Positions 27,934-36,914 of a stretch of DNA of 64,000 bases are shown in pieces; within the stretch, counting starts at the first letter, position 1, and each line of letters begins with the position of its first letter. The stretch spans positions 124,001 to 188,000 of the forward strand of contig JBCBSM010000001.1 of assembly GCA_039819165.1 (NCBI GenBank), read 5' to 3'. This DNA is from Planctomycetota bacterium (GTDB taxonomy: Bacteria; Planctomycetota; Phycisphaerae; Phycisphaerales; UBA1924). The notes under the pieces are model-generated. The model searched no databases. It saw only the letters and a program-made list of their open reading frames with translations, and was not told the origin of the DNA. Made by a program: the position numbers and the translations under genes.

Positions 27934-29291
27934 CCTCGCTGGGCCACGCGATGGCGGCGCTCGACAAGCTGCTGCCGATGCACGTGGAGGGCCGCGTCGC
28001 CACGCTGCGGGGCGCCACGCTGCTCGCCGAGGGGCTGCCGCTGCCGGTGGGCACCGTGGTCCGCGTGCACCCCACGCTCTCGGGCGGGCAGCCGCAGGAG
28101 GGCGAGATCATCGGCTTCGCGGGCGACGAGACGATCGTGATGCTCATGGGCCGCCCCGAGGGCATCCGGCCGGGCGACCCGATCTGCGCGGCCCACGCCG
28201 GTGCGAGCATCGGCGCGGGCGAGGGCCTGCTCGGCCGTGTCATCGACGCCATGGGCCGCGCCTTCGACGATCGGCCGGACCCGGCCGAGGCGGCCATGGC
28301 GCCGCTCGACGCCGCCCGCATCGGCCCGCTGGTCCGCGAGCCCATCGCCACGCCGCTGCGCACGGGCGTCCGGGCGATCGACCTCGTAACGCCCATCGGC
28401 CGCGGCCAGCGGATGGGCATCTTCGCGGGCCCGGGCGTGGGCAAGAGCACGCTGCTGGGCCAGATCACCCGGCACAGCGACGCCCAGATCATCGTCGTGG
28501 CGCTCATCGGCGAGCGCGGCCGCGAGGTCCGCGAGTTCGTCGAGGACAGCCTGGGCGAGGAGGGCCTGGCCCGCAGCGTGGTCGTGTGCGCCACCGCCGA
28601 CGATTCACCGCTGATGCGCGCGCGGGCGGCGCGGTCGGCGTGCGCCATCGCCGAGCACTTCCGCGACGAGGGCTGCGACGTGCTGCTCGTGATGGACTCG
28701 TTGACCCGCTACGCGCACGCGCTGCGGCAGATCGGCCTGGCGGCGGGGGAGCCGCCGACCAGCCGCGGCTACACGCCCAGCGTCTTCGCCGCCCTCGCGC
28801 AGCTGCTCGAGCGGGCCGGCGCCGTCGGGCTGCCCGACGGCCGCGTCGGCTCCATCACCGGGCTCTACACCGTGCTCGTCGAGGGCGACGACTTCAACGA
28901 GCCGATCTCCGACGCCGTCCGCGGCATCCTCGACGGCCACCTGGAGCTGTCCCGCGAGCTGGCCAATCGCGGGCACTTCCCGGCCATCGACGTGCTGGGC
29001 TCGGTCAGCCGCCTGGCGACCAAGCTCATGGACCCGACGCATGCGGCCTCCCGCATGCAGGTGCAGCGGGTGCTCGCGGCGCGGCGAGAGGCCGAGGACC
29101 TGATCCGCATCGGCGCGTACACGCGGGGCTCGAGCCGGGAGGTCGACGCCGCGCTCGAGTTGGAGCCCCGGCTCGATGCGCTGCTCCGCCAGCCGCCGGA
29201 TGCCGCCGAGCCCTTCGACTCCGCCCTCGAGCAGTTCGTCCGCTTGGGCGTGGACATCGGCCAGCTTCTCGCCGCCGAGCGGCGGGGCTAG
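27930..29291 (+). CDS. fliI: Flagellum-specific ATPase FliI
   Basis: 453 residues, an F1-beta-like hexameric ATPase powering type III export of flagellar subunits. The P-loop is GPGVGKSTLLG near residue 168. The FliI signature blocks VVALIGERGREVREFVED and LLVMDSLTRYAHALRQIGLAAGEPPTSRGYTPSVFA follow. The C-terminal domain carries IRIGAYTRGSSREVD. The length is normal. The ATGA overlap with fliH suggests coupled translation of the two partners. Confidence 0.97.
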   Translation: MTSLGHAMAALDKLLPMHVEGRVATLRGATLLAEGLPLPVGTVVRVHPTLSGGQPQEGEIIGFAGDETIVMLMGRPEGIRPGDPICAAHAGASIGAGEGLLGRVIDAMGRAFDDRPDPAEAAMAPLDAARIGPLVREPIATPLRTGVRAIDLVTPIGRGQRMGIFAGPGVGKSTLLGQITRHSDAQIIVVALIGERGREVREFVEDSLGEEGLARSVVVCATADDSPLMRARAARSACAIAEHFRDEGCDVLLVMDSLTRYAHALRQIGLAAGEPPTSRGYTPSVFAALAQLLERAGAVGLPDGRVGSITGLYTVLVEGDDFNEPISDAVRGILDGHLELSRELANRGHFPAIDVLGSVSRLATKLMDPTHAASRMQVQRVLAARREAEDLIRIGAYTRGSSREVDAALELEPRLDALLRQPPDAAEPFDSALEQFVRLGVDIGQLLAAERRG

Positions 29292-29294
29292 CCC

Positions 29295-29759
29295 GTGGCC
29301 GCCCGCTTCCGCTTCTCGCTGCAGGTCGTCCTCGAGCAGAGACGCCGCGCCGAGCGTGCCATCCAGGTCGAGGTCGCGAAGATCCAGGCCGAGCGGAACG
29401 CCGCGCTGGCCGATATCGAGCGCGCTCGGGTGGGGGCCCAGACCGAGCGCGAGCACGTCCGCCAGCGGCTGCACGGCCGGGTCGACCCGCAGATGCTGCG
29501 GCACCACGCGATGGGGGAACTCGGCGGCCACCGCCGGGCCCGCGAAGCCGCCGTCCGGCTCGCCGCGATCGACGCGCGGCTCGGAGCCGCGCAGGAGCGG
29601 CTCCGCGGGGCGGCCGCGGCCCGCGAGGCGCTCGACCGCCTCCGCGAGCGCGAGTTCGCCCGCTGGCGCGACGCCCTGGCCCGGGCCGAAGAACGAGAGG
29701 TCGACGACATGAACCTGATGCGGCGGGGTGCGCACGCGGACGATGGATCGAGGGGCTAG
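29295..29759 (+). CDS. fliJ: Flagellar export protein FliJ
   Basis: 154 residues, almost entirely a charged antiparallel coiled coil. The first helix RFSLQVVLEQRRRAERAIQVEVAKIQAERNAAL is a FliJ hallmark (R-F-x-L-x-x-V-L). FliJ resembles the gamma stalk of ATPases; it connects FliI to FlhA and recycles chaperones. The GTG start lies 4 bp after the fliI stop. The sequence is weakly conserved, so position supports the call. Confidence 0.85.
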   Translation: MAARFRFSLQVVLEQRRRAERAIQVEVAKIQAERNAALADIERARVGAQTEREHVRQRLHGRVDPQMLRHHAMGELGGHRRAREAAVRLAAIDARLGAAQERLRGAAAAREALDRLREREFARWRDALARAEEREVDDMNLMRRGAHADDGSRG

Positions 29760-29762
29760 CAG

Positions 29763-30563
29763 ATGAAGAGCCTGTGGACCGTGGTATCGGTGCTGGCGCT
29801 GGCCAACCTCTTCGCGCTGGCCGGCTTCGTGGGCTGGCTGGCGGCGAGCGGCCGGCTCGACGCCGAGCGGATGGAGGACATCCGGCGTGTGCTGGGCGAG
29901 ACGCCCCAAGAGCGCACCGACCGGCTCGAAGGCGGGGCCGCCGAAACCCAGGAACTGCAGGATCAGATCGAGCAGATGCAGACCCGCATCGACGAGCTCA
30001 CCCAATCGCCCATGACGGCGGAGCAGCAGCTGGAGATGTCGCAGAACGCCGCGCTGATGGACGACCAGCGGGCGATCCGCGCCACGCGGGAGGTCGAGGA
30101 CCTCCGCAACCTGCTGGAGCGCGAGTTGGCCGACGTCGAGCGGCGGCGAGCCGATCTTGAAGCCCGCGAGATCGCCTTCGAGCAGCGGCTGGCCGAGCGG
30201 GATCGCGTCGTCGGCGAGCAGCAGTTCGCCACGGCGGTGACCACGCTCCAGGGCATGCGTGCGCCCGCGGCGCGGAACATGCTCGCGGCGATCTGGAACG
30301 GTCAGGCCGCCTCCCCCGTGCGGGATGCGCCGGCAAAGCTCGTCGTGGTCGAGTATCTTCGGGCCCTCGACGACCGTCCGCGGAACAAGATCCTGGCCGA
30401 GTTCGAGAAGGACGATCCAACGCTGGCAGCGGAATTGCTGGAACGGTTGCGAACCGATGGCCTCAAGCCCGAGGTTGCAGATGCCAGCACCGATCCAGAC
30501 GCCGATCCAGCCCCCGGCCCAGGGACAGGGGCCGACGAAGACGCGGGGCCCGGCGCGCCCTGA
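29763..30563 (+). CDS. MotE-like membrane-anchored coiled-coil protein
   Basis: 266 residues. One N-terminal membrane anchor (VVSVLALANLFALAGFVGWLAA) is followed by a long coiled coil (about 60-150). A C-terminal MgtE-N-like helical domain contains LQGMRAPAARNMLAAIW and ILAEFEKDDPTLAAELLERL. The arrangement matches YlxF of Bacillus, FlbB of spirochaetes and MotE, all encoded between fliJ and fliK or nearby. MotE-type proteins stabilise stator proteins. An acidic Asp/Pro tail ends it, and its last 83 bases overlap the proposed fliK start. Confidence 0.8.
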   Translation: MKSLWTVVSVLALANLFALAGFVGWLAASGRLDAERMEDIRRVLGETPQERTDRLEGGAAETQELQDQIEQMQTRIDELTQSPMTAEQQLEMSQNAALMDDQRAIRATREVEDLRNLLERELADVERRRADLEAREIAFEQRLAERDRVVGEQQFATAVTTLQGMRAPAARNMLAAIWNGQAASPVRDAPAKLVVVEYLRALDDRPRNKILAEFEKDDPTLAAELLERLRTDGLKPEVADASTDPDADPAPGPGTGADEDAGPGAP

Positions 30564-31653
30564 CGATCCCGCGCGTCGCGACGACGCCGCCGTCATCGCG
30601 GCCGGGCAGGCCTTCGACGCCCTGCTCGGCGTGCTGCAGGCCGAATTCGGCACCGCCCGCGAGCCCGGTGTTGTCCGCGGTGCGTCGCGGGACGACTCCG
30701 CCGCCGAGTGGAGTGCACGATCCGCGCTCGAACGCCGGCAGCAGCCGCGCAGCGGAGCGCAGCCACCGCCGACGATCGCGCAGCGGGTGCGCGAGGACGG
30801 CGGGGTCGATCGCCCCATCGACGATCGATCGGCCACGACCGGTCGTGCTCGATTCGACACGCCCGTGTCCGACGCGCTGCGATCCGCCGCACGCGGTGCG
30901 CCCTCGCACGCGGCCGCCGCTCCACCGGACGCTCCAGCGCAGACCCAACCCGCCGAAACCCCTGTACCGCCCGCTCCGTCGCCCACCAGCACGAGCACGA
31001 CCGTCGCCGCGGCGAGCGTCTCGCCGGCGGCATCGGCCGCCTCCGCGAGCGCGAGTTCGCAGGGCGGTCCGCCCACGCCGGTCGCCGCGGCCGCGTCGGC
31101 CGCACGCCGATCGCACGCCGCCAGCGCAAACAAGCCAGAGGCCCCGCCGCGGCCCGATCCTGCGCGGCTGCTCCGGCTGCAGAAGGCGTTCGAGACGCAG
31201 CTCGGCCGCGGTCTCGCGCAGGCGCTGCGTTCGGGCGACGCCGTCACGCTCCGCCTCAAGCCAGGACACCTGGGCGAGCTTCGGATAGACGTGCAGGTCC
31301 GGGGCAACACCGTGTCGGCCAGCTTCGAGGCGCAGCGGGCCGACGCCCGCACGCTGCTCGAGCAGTCCCGCGAGGCGCTGCGGGCCCAATTCGAGGGCCG
31401 CGGGCTGCAGGTCGAGCGGATCGAGGTCCGCCTGGTCGCCGACGCCGACGCCCGCCGAGATGCTGGCACGCCATCTGCGGGGGATGAGCGGGGCGGCCAC
31501 GCCGACGGCCGAGGCCGATCCGCGGATGCGGAGCGGGGCCGCGACCACCCGACCGATGCCCGGGGCGGAGCCCGCGGGGATGGACTCGAGAGTGCGCGCG
31601 AGGCGGAGGACTCGCGCGGGCTCGACCTGATCGCGCTCGACACCATCGCCTAG
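30481..31653 (+). CDS. fliK: Flagellar hook-length control protein FliK
   Basis: About 390 residues. The long middle (about 60-220) is Pro/Ala/Thr-rich and disordered, as in FliK rulers. The C-terminal Flg_hook domain is clear: LRLQKAFETQLGRGLAQALRSGD, VTLRLKPGHLGELRIDVQVRGNTVSASFEAQ, and ARTLLEQSREALRAQFEGRGLQVERIEVRLV. It sets hook length and switches export specificity via FlhB. The ATG at 30481 is inside the end of the motE-like gene; earlier codons in frame are antigenic shadows of that gene. The exact start is uncertain. Confidence 0.85.
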   Translation: MPAPIQTPIQPPAQGQGPTKTRGPARPDDPARRDDAAVIAAGQAFDALLGVLQAEFGTAREPGVVRGASRDDSAAEWSARSALERRQQPRSGAQPPPTIAQRVREDGGVDRPIDDRSATTGRARFDTPVSDALRSAARGAPSHAAAAPPDAPAQTQPAETPVPPAPSPTSTSTTVAAASVSPAASAASASASSQGGPPTPVAAAASAARRSHAASANKPEAPPRPDPARLLRLQKAFETQLGRGLAQALRSGDAVTLRLKPGHLGELRIDVQVRGNTVSASFEAQRADARTLLEQSREALRAQFEGRGLQVERIEVRLVADADARRDAGTPSAGDERGGHADGRGRSADAERGRDHPTDARGGARGDGLESAREAEDSRGLDLIALDTIA

Positions 31654-31689
31654 GGCGATCGGCCGGCGCGCAACCACGGCGGGGCGGGC

Positions 31690-32106
31690 ATGACCAGCAT
31701 CGATCCGACATCGGGCCTCGCCGCGTCGGCGGCCGCGCCCAACCGCTTCAACGAGCTGGACTCCGAGGAGTTCCTGGGCATCATCCTGGCCGAGCTCCAG
31801 ACGCAGGATCCGCTGGCGCCCAACGACACGTCGGCCCTGCTCGAGCAGCTCTCCAGCGTGCGATCCATCGAGTCCGACACGGCCCTGGCCGACCAACTGC
31901 GGACGCTCGTAGCGGACAACCAGCTGTCGAGCGCCGCGTCGCTCGTGGGCCGCTCCATCGAGGGCATCACCGAGCAGGGGGGCTACGCCGCGGGCCGCGT
32001 CGCGTCGGTGCGGGCGGGCGAGACCGAGCCCACGCTGCTGCTCGAGACCGGCCAGCGGGTGCCCATCGGCGGGCTCATCGGCATCAACGAGGAGGGCCTG
32101 CTATGA
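31690..32106 (+). CDS. flgD: Flagellar hook-assembly scaffold FlgD (short form)
   Basis: 138 residues. FlgD caps the growing hook and promotes FlgE assembly. The conserved N-terminal block EFLGIILAELQTQDPLAPNDTSALLEQLSSVRSIE is intact. The usual C-terminal FnIII/tudor-like domain is reduced to about 35 residues (GGYAAGRVASVRAGETEPTLLLETGQRVPIGGLIGI). This gives a short form, like the ~140-residue FlgD of Bacillus. It overlaps the next gene by four bases. Confidence 0.93.
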   Translation: MTSIDPTSGLAASAAAPNRFNELDSEEFLGIILAELQTQDPLAPNDTSALLEQLSSVRSIESDTALADQLRTLVADNQLSSAASLVGRSIEGITEQGGYAAGRVASVRAGETEPTLLLETGQRVPIGGLIGINEEGLL

Positions 32107-32543
32107 CCGGCACCCCTCTCGACCTCCTGAAGCTCGTCGGCGCCGGCGCGCGGCTGCTGGGCGCGGGCCGCGCCGAGCAGCCCGGCGGCGCAGACTTCGA
32201 GACGGCGCTGGCGGCCGCCACGGAGGGCGGCGCCGGCACCGGCCGGGTCGTCGTCGCCGGGCCGGAGCTGGGCGTGGACCTCACGCCGAGCCAGCTCGAG
32301 CGGCTCGCGCAGGCGACGGATCGCGCCGAGGCGCGGGGCGCCGAGACCGCCGCCGTGCTGATCGACGGCATGATGATCCGCGTCGACGTCGCGTCGCGGG
32401 TGGCGCTGGAGAGCGTGCCCATCGAGGACGGCGCGCTGGCCGACATCGACGCGGTCGTCTCCGCCGGGCCCGAGCGGCCCTCGGGCGACGATCTGCTGCG
32501 GGCGCTCGGACGATCGCGGGAGGCCGGCGGCTCGGCCGCCTGA
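32103..32543 (+). CDS. Flagellar hook-operon protein, TIGR02530 type
   Basis: 146 residues. The core LTPSQLERLAQATDRAEARGAETAAVLIDGMMIRVDVASRVALES is the signature of the flagellar operon protein family TIGR02530, usually found between flgD and flgE. Its biochemical role is not established. Location next to hook genes suggests a hook-assembly accessory or export substrate. The family core is followed by an acidic, Gly/Ser-rich tail. Coupled to flgD through an ATGA overlap. Confidence 0.8.
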   Translation: MTGTPLDLLKLVGAGARLLGAGRAEQPGGADFETALAAATEGGAGTGRVVVAGPELGVDLTPSQLERLAQATDRAEARGAETAAVLIDGMMIRVDVASRVALESVPIEDGALADIDAVVSAGPERPSGDDLLRALGRSREAGGSAA

Positions 32544-32581
32544 CGCACGGGGACCGCCCGTCGCACCGGGAGAAAAGACTG

Positions 32582-34333
32582 ATGGCGTCGACCACCGCCC
32601 TATTCACGAGCCTGAGCGCCCTGACCGTCGAGAGCCGCCGGCTCGACGTCATCGGCAACAACATCGCCAACACCAACACCACAGCCTTCAAGGGCAGCCG
32701 GCTGCTGCAGGCCACGCAGCTGCCCCGCACCTTCAGCGTCGGCAGCCAGCCGTCGGCCGACCTCGGCGGCACCAATCCCACCCAGGTCGGGCTTGGCACC
32801 AAGGTGGCGGCCATCCAGCGGGATACCGGTGGCGGCACGATTTCGGCGACGGGCAACCCCACCGACATCGCCATCGATGGCTCGGGGTTCTTCGCGTTGC
32901 GCCGTGGCGACGACCGCGTCTTCACCCGTGCCGGCACCTTCCAGCTCAACGAGAACAACCAGCTCGTCACGCCTTCGGGCGAGCGGGTGCTGGGCTGGGG
33001 CGTCAACGATAACTTCGAGGTGCAGCAGGGCCAGCTACAGGACGTCGAGATCCAGCTCGGCAGCCTCACGATCGCCCAGGCCACGTCGACCGTCCGCTTC
33101 GACGGCGTGCTCGACGCCGGCGGTGACGTGGCGCAGGCCGGGTCGCAGACGCGGCTCTCGGCGCCCGATGGCCTGGGCTTCGAGTCGCTCGCGGGCGACG
33201 CCGTCACGCTGGAGACCTCGCTCGTCGATCTGCTCGATCCGCTCGGCGCGGGAGACACCGGCCTCTTCGCCGAGGGCCAGACGCTGCAGCTGGGCCAGAC
33301 CTCGACCGTCGGCGACGGCACGCAGACCCGCGGGGCCGAACGGGGCGGACGCACGCTGCCGGTCGCGCAGCTGGCGATCACGGCGGCGACGACGCTGTCC
33401 GATCTTGCGGGCTTCCTCTCGTCGGCACTGGGGATCCAGCCCATCGGCGGCGCGGGCGTCGCGCTCGATGACGCGACGGGCCAGCTCGTCGTCGAGGGCA
33501 ACGCGGGCACGGCCAACGACCTGGACATCGAGACGGCCGACTTCGTGCTGCTGGACGAGACCGGCCAGGCCACCGGCCGCAGCCCGTTCGCCGCGCAGAC
33601 GGCGCGGGAGGCCGACGGCGAGTCGCTCCGCACGCCCTTCTTCGTGTACGACTCGCTGGGCGATCTGGTCGAGGCCGAGCTGACGATGGTCCTTGAAGCC
33701 AAGACCGACGCGGGCACCACCTGGCGGTACTTCCTCGATTCGGGCGAGGCCGTCGCCGGCCCGGCGCTCTCCAGCGGCCTGGTCCAGTTCGACACCAACG
33801 GCAATCTCAGCCAGGCCGATCCGGTCCCGGTCGTGCTCGACCGCGGGCCCACGGGCGCGGGCCGGCCGCTGACCTTCGACGTGCTCTTCGAGGGCGGGGG
33901 CGCCCGGCTGCAGGCCCTCGACGTCGGCGAGGGCGAGGCCCGCATCGCCGTCGACGATCAGGACGGCCTGCCCGCCGGCACGCTCAACGGCTTCGGCATC
34001 GGCGGCGACGGCATCATCAGTGGCTCGTTCACCAATGGGCTGGCGCGGCCCATCGGCCAGATCGCCCTGGCCACCTTCGCCAACCCCGGCGGCCTGATCG
34101 AGGACGGCGGCAACACCTTCGTCTCCGGGGCCAACAGCGGCGATGCCGTCATCACCGAGCCCGGCGGCTTCGGCACGGGCCGGACCCTCGGCGGCCAGCT
34201 CGAGCTGTCCAACGTCGACCTCAGCGAGGAGTTCATTGGGCTCATCCTGGCCCAGACCGGCTACTCGGCCAACGCCCGGGTCATCCGCACGACCGACGAG
34301 CTGCTCCAGCAGCTGGTCGTGCTCGGCAGGTAG
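32582..34333 (+). CDS. flgE: Flagellar hook protein FlgE
   Basis: 583 residues, longer than the ~400 of E. coli, with large surface domains in the middle. It has the rod/hook N-terminus TALFTSLSALTVESRRLDVIGNNIANTNTTAFKGSR. The C-terminal coil LELSNVDLSEEFIGLILAQTGYSANARVIRTTDELLQQL is the hook/hook-associated signature. GFGIGGDGIISGSFTNGLARPIGQIALATFANPGGL is the conserved D1/Dc entry region. GGGAG (32568-32572) precedes the ATG at 32582. Confidence 0.95.
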   Translation: MASTTALFTSLSALTVESRRLDVIGNNIANTNTTAFKGSRLLQATQLPRTFSVGSQPSADLGGTNPTQVGLGTKVAAIQRDTGGGTISATGNPTDIAIDGSGFFALRRGDDRVFTRAGTFQLNENNQLVTPSGERVLGWGVNDNFEVQQGQLQDVEIQLGSLTIAQATSTVRFDGVLDAGGDVAQAGSQTRLSAPDGLGFESLAGDAVTLETSLVDLLDPLGAGDTGLFAEGQTLQLGQTSTVGDGTQTRGAERGGRTLPVAQLAITAATTLSDLAGFLSSALGIQPIGGAGVALDDATGQLVVEGNAGTANDLDIETADFVLLDETGQATGRSPFAAQTAREADGESLRTPFFVYDSLGDLVEAELTMVLEAKTDAGTTWRYFLDSGEAVAGPALSSGLVQFDTNGNLSQADPVPVVLDRGPTGAGRPLTFDVLFEGGGARLQALDVGEGEARIAVDDQDGLPAGTLNGFGIGGDGIISGSFTNGLARPIGQIALATFANPGGLIEDGGNTFVSGANSGDAVITEPGGFGTGRTLGGQLELSNVDLSEEFIGLILAQTGYSANARVIRTTDELLQQLVVLGR

Positions 34334-34350
34334 CGGGAGGGCGATGCGCG

Positions 34351-34548
34351 ATGATCCAGCTTACGAGGCTGAACGACAAGCCCTTCGTGCTCAACGCCGA
34401 GCTTATCCGGACGATCGAGGAGCACCCCGATACGACCATCACCCTCACGACCGGCGACCACATCGTCGTCAAGGAGACCGCCCGCGACGTGGTCGAACGC
34501 TCGATCGAGTACGGCCGCACGCTGCGGCGGCTCGTCCGGCCGACATAG
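34351..34548 (+). CDS. flbD: FlbD-family flagellar protein
   Basis: A 65-residue protein of the FlbD/YlzI family: MIQLTRLNDKPFVLNAELI, then IEEHPDTTITLTTGDHIVVKETARDVVERSI. It is not the NtrC-type FlbD of Caulobacter but the small protein found after flgE in many flagellar operons. Its function is not established; it is thought to assist hook or export steps. Confidence 0.93.
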   Translation: MIQLTRLNDKPFVLNAELIRTIEEHPDTTITLTTGDHIVVKETARDVVERSIEYGRTLRRLVRPT

Positions 34549-34572
34549 GGCCCCTCGGCGGGGATCGCGGCT

Positions 34573-34599
34573 TCAAGTAGGCTATAGGTCGTTCCGATG
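34573..34599 (+). promoter_or_regulatory. Sigma-28-type promoter before motA
   Basis: TCAAG, then 16 bases, then CCGATG resembles the flagellar sigma-28 consensus TAAAG-N15-CCGATAA. It falls in the longest gap of this part of the locus, in front of the stator genes, and would leave a leader of about 45 bases to ATG 34651. The spacer is one base long and the -35 has one mismatch. Confidence 0.45.
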
Positions 34600-34650
34600 G
34601 AGAGTCAGCGGCCGGAGCCGCGCGCGTGGTTCGCTATCGGAGCGTTAGAG

Positions 34651-35436
34651 ATGGATCTCGGAACGGTCGTGGGCCTCGTCGTCGCCGTGCTGGCCATCGG
34701 TATCGGCGTGGTCATCGGCGGCGGCGGCAACGTCGGCGCCCTGATCGATCCAACCTCGGTCTTCGTGGTCATCCTCGGCGCGACGGGCGCGTGCGTGATC
34801 GCGTTTCCGCTCTCCCGCATGACGGGCATCGTCGGCGTCGTCAAGAAGTCGTTCTTCAACGAGCTGGGCGACCCCGCCGAGACCATCACGGAGCTGGTTC
34901 GCTACGCCGAGGTCGCCCGCCGCGAGGGCATCCTGAGCCTCGAGAACCTCATGGGCGAGATGAAGGACCCCTTCATCGTCCGCGGCGTCAAGATGGCCGT
35001 CGACGGCACCGACCCCGAGCTCATCCGCGCGATTCTCGATACCGAGCTGGAGGCCCTTACCGAGCGGCACGGCTCGAACAAGGCCGTGCTCGACGCCTTC
35101 GCCAAGTACGCCCCGGCCTACGGCATGATCGGGACGCTGCTGGGCCTGATCTTCATGCTCCAGAGCATGGACGACCCCAGCAAGATCGGCCCGGGCATGG
35201 CCGTCGCGCTCATCACCACGCTGTACGGCGCGCTCATCGCCAACTTGTTCGCGTCGCCCATCGCCGACAAGCTCGCCGCCAAGGACGCCGAGGAGATGCT
35301 GGTGAAGACCATCATCGTGACCGGCGTGATGGCGATCCAGAGCGGCGACAACCCCCGCGTGGTCGAGAGCAAGCTGCTGACCTTCCTGCCGCCGTCCCAG
35401 CGCGACGCCTTCCTGGCCTCCCGTGAGGCCGCCTGA
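34651..35436 (+). CDS. motA: Flagellar motor stator protein MotA
   Basis: 261 residues with four transmembrane segments. MotA and MotB form the proton- or sodium-driven stator. Visible features are a first helix [23 protein letters not shown] and the [24 protein letters not shown] block. The cytoplasmic loop with charged [13 protein letters not shown] and [11 protein letters not shown] is followed by the helices [44 protein letters not shown]. The ATG at 34651 agrees with family N-termini; an upstream in-frame ATG lies within the putative promoter. The sequence does not settle ion type. Confidence 0.96.
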   Translation: MDLGTVVGLVVAVLAIGIGVVIGGGGNVGALIDPTSVFVVILGATGACVIAFPLSRMTGIVGVVKKSFFNELGDPAETITELVRYAEVARREGILSLENLMGEMKDPFIVRGVKMAVDGTDPELIRAILDTELEALTERHGSNKAVLDAFAKYAPAYGMIGTLLGLIFMLQSMDDPSKIGPGMAVALITTLYGALIANLFASPIADKLAAKDAEEMLVKTIIVTGVMAIQSGDNPRVVESKLLTFLPPSQRDAFLASREAA

Positions 35437-35439
35437 GCC

Positions 35440-36186
35440 ATGGCCAAGCGCAAGAAGCGCGAGCCCGCGGCCGTCCCCGAGTGGGTGGTGACCTACGGCG
35501 ACCTGATGTCGCTGCTGCTGTGCTTCTTCATCCTGCTGGCGGCCTTCAGCGAGCTCAAGCAGGAGCGCGACTACCAGGACGTGGTCCGCAGCATCCAGGA
35601 GGCCTTCGGCTACCAGGGCGGCGTGGGCAAGACCCGCGTCGAGGACGTCCCCTTCGCCACCACGCTGAGCATCGACGAGGACAACTCCGAGCGCTCGCAG
35701 CAGCCCTTCATCGAGGCCGAGACCACGCAGGATTCGATCACGGGCCGCCAGGAGAGCACCAACTCGATCCACGAGGGCAGCCGCTTCATCGTGGGTGCCA
35801 GCCTGCCCTTCGAGGCGGGCTCCTCCGAGCTCACCGCCCGCGTGCAGCGGATGCTCCGCGAGGAGATCGGCCCCGAGCTGCGGGGCCACCGCGTGAAGAT
35901 CGAGATCCGCGGCCACGCCTGGGGCAGCGAGGATCGGATATCGGGCCTGGACTTCTACGACCTGTCCTACCAGCGGGCCAAGGCCGTCATGGACTACCTC
36001 GCCACCGAGGTCGGCATCGATCCCAAGCTCATGGAGCTCGAGGCGCAGGCCGATGCCGAACCCGTGGTGGCGTCCCGCGGCCCGGGCGGCGGCGCCGCTT
36101 CGAATCGGCGGGTGCAGGTGGTCCGCACCGAGATCACGCCCGAGGAGACCCACCCCGATCCAAACTGGACCGGCCGGGGTCCATAA
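35440..36186 (+). CDS. motB: Flagellar motor stator protein MotB
   Basis: 248 residues. One N-terminal helix contains the ion-binding Asp ([27 protein letters not shown]). The periplasmic OmpA-like peptidoglycan-binding domain follows: [62 protein letters not shown] and ASNRRVQVV. The region between is a Glu/Asp/Ser-rich linker and plug. It starts 3 bp after motA. Confidence 0.95.
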   Translation: MAKRKKREPAAVPEWVVTYGDLMSLLLCFFILLAAFSELKQERDYQDVVRSIQEAFGYQGGVGKTRVEDVPFATTLSIDEDNSERSQQPFIEAETTQDSITGRQESTNSIHEGSRFIVGASLPFEAGSSELTARVQRMLREEIGPELRGHRVKIEIRGHAWGSEDRISGLDFYDLSYQRAKAVMDYLATEVGIDPKLMELEAQADAEPVVASRGPGGGAASNRRVQVVRTEITPEETHPDPNWTGRGP

Positions 36187-36222
36187 GCCGAACTTGGTGC
36201 CAGCGGAGGTGGCAGCGACACG

Positions 36223-36759
36223 ATGGCCGACGAGACCAAAGAATCCGATGCGCCCGCGAAGGAGAAGCCCGCGAAGAAGGGCGGACTTTCTGCCAAGGTG
36301 CTGGCGATCATCGTCGCGGTCATGGCCGTCGAGGGCGTGGGCATCTTCCTGTTCATGACCATGATGAGCGGCACGCCCCAGGACGCCGAGGCCACCGAAC
36401 TGGTCAACGACGAGAACGACCCCGAGGCCCTCGTCGAGGTGCTGCTCACCGACGAGCAGTTCCAGAACATGACCAACAACCAGGTCTGGATCTGGGAGGC
36501 CGAGCTGTACCTCAAGGTCCGCCGCAAGAACCTCGAGTACGTCGAGCGAGAGCTCGAGCAGCGGCAGGCCGAGATCCGCGAGGGCGTGACGCAAATCTTC
36601 CGCCGCCTCAGCCCCACCGAGCTGAGCGAGGCCGACTTCCGCACCGGCTCAAGGCAGCTGACGGCTCTCATCAACGACGTGTTTGGCACCGATGCCGACG
36701 GCCTGCCCCGCGTCGATCGCCTGGTGATCGCCAAGCTCCGCGGCTTCCCCCGCAACTAG
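36223..36759 (+). CDS. fliL: Flagellar basal-body protein FliL
   Basis: 178 residues. A lysine-rich cytoplasmic N-terminus ([16 protein letters not shown]) leads into one membrane helix ([22 protein letters not shown]). A periplasmic FliL domain with [42 protein letters not shown] follows, ending near [15 protein letters not shown]. FliL forms rings around stators and modulates torque. The next gene is fliN 155 bp away; the fliM gene that normally follows fliL is absent. Confidence 0.9.
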   Translation: MADETKESDAPAKEKPAKKGGLSAKVLAIIVAVMAVEGVGIFLFMTMMSGTPQDAEATELVNDENDPEALVEVLLTDEQFQNMTNNQVWIWEAELYLKVRRKNLEYVERELEQRQAEIREGVTQIFRRLSPTELSEADFRTGSRQLTALINDVFGTDADGLPRVDRLVIAKLRGFPRN

Positions 36760-36914
36760 CCGGCGGCGGGCCCAGATCCGAATCGAGCGCAGTTGCTGCG
36801 CAGCGATGCAAAAGCTGCGGCTGCGCGCGATGCGATTCCGATGTAGCCCGGTGCCGGCGGAGCCCGGCGTCGCCGTGCGCCCGCGCGCGGTCCGGCCACA
36901 CACGCGAGCGCAGG

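Noticed and set aside
35481-36914. A 683-codon open frame that ends with the fliN sequence
   Set aside because: Only the last 205 codons are fliN. The earlier part is an alternative frame of motB and fliL.
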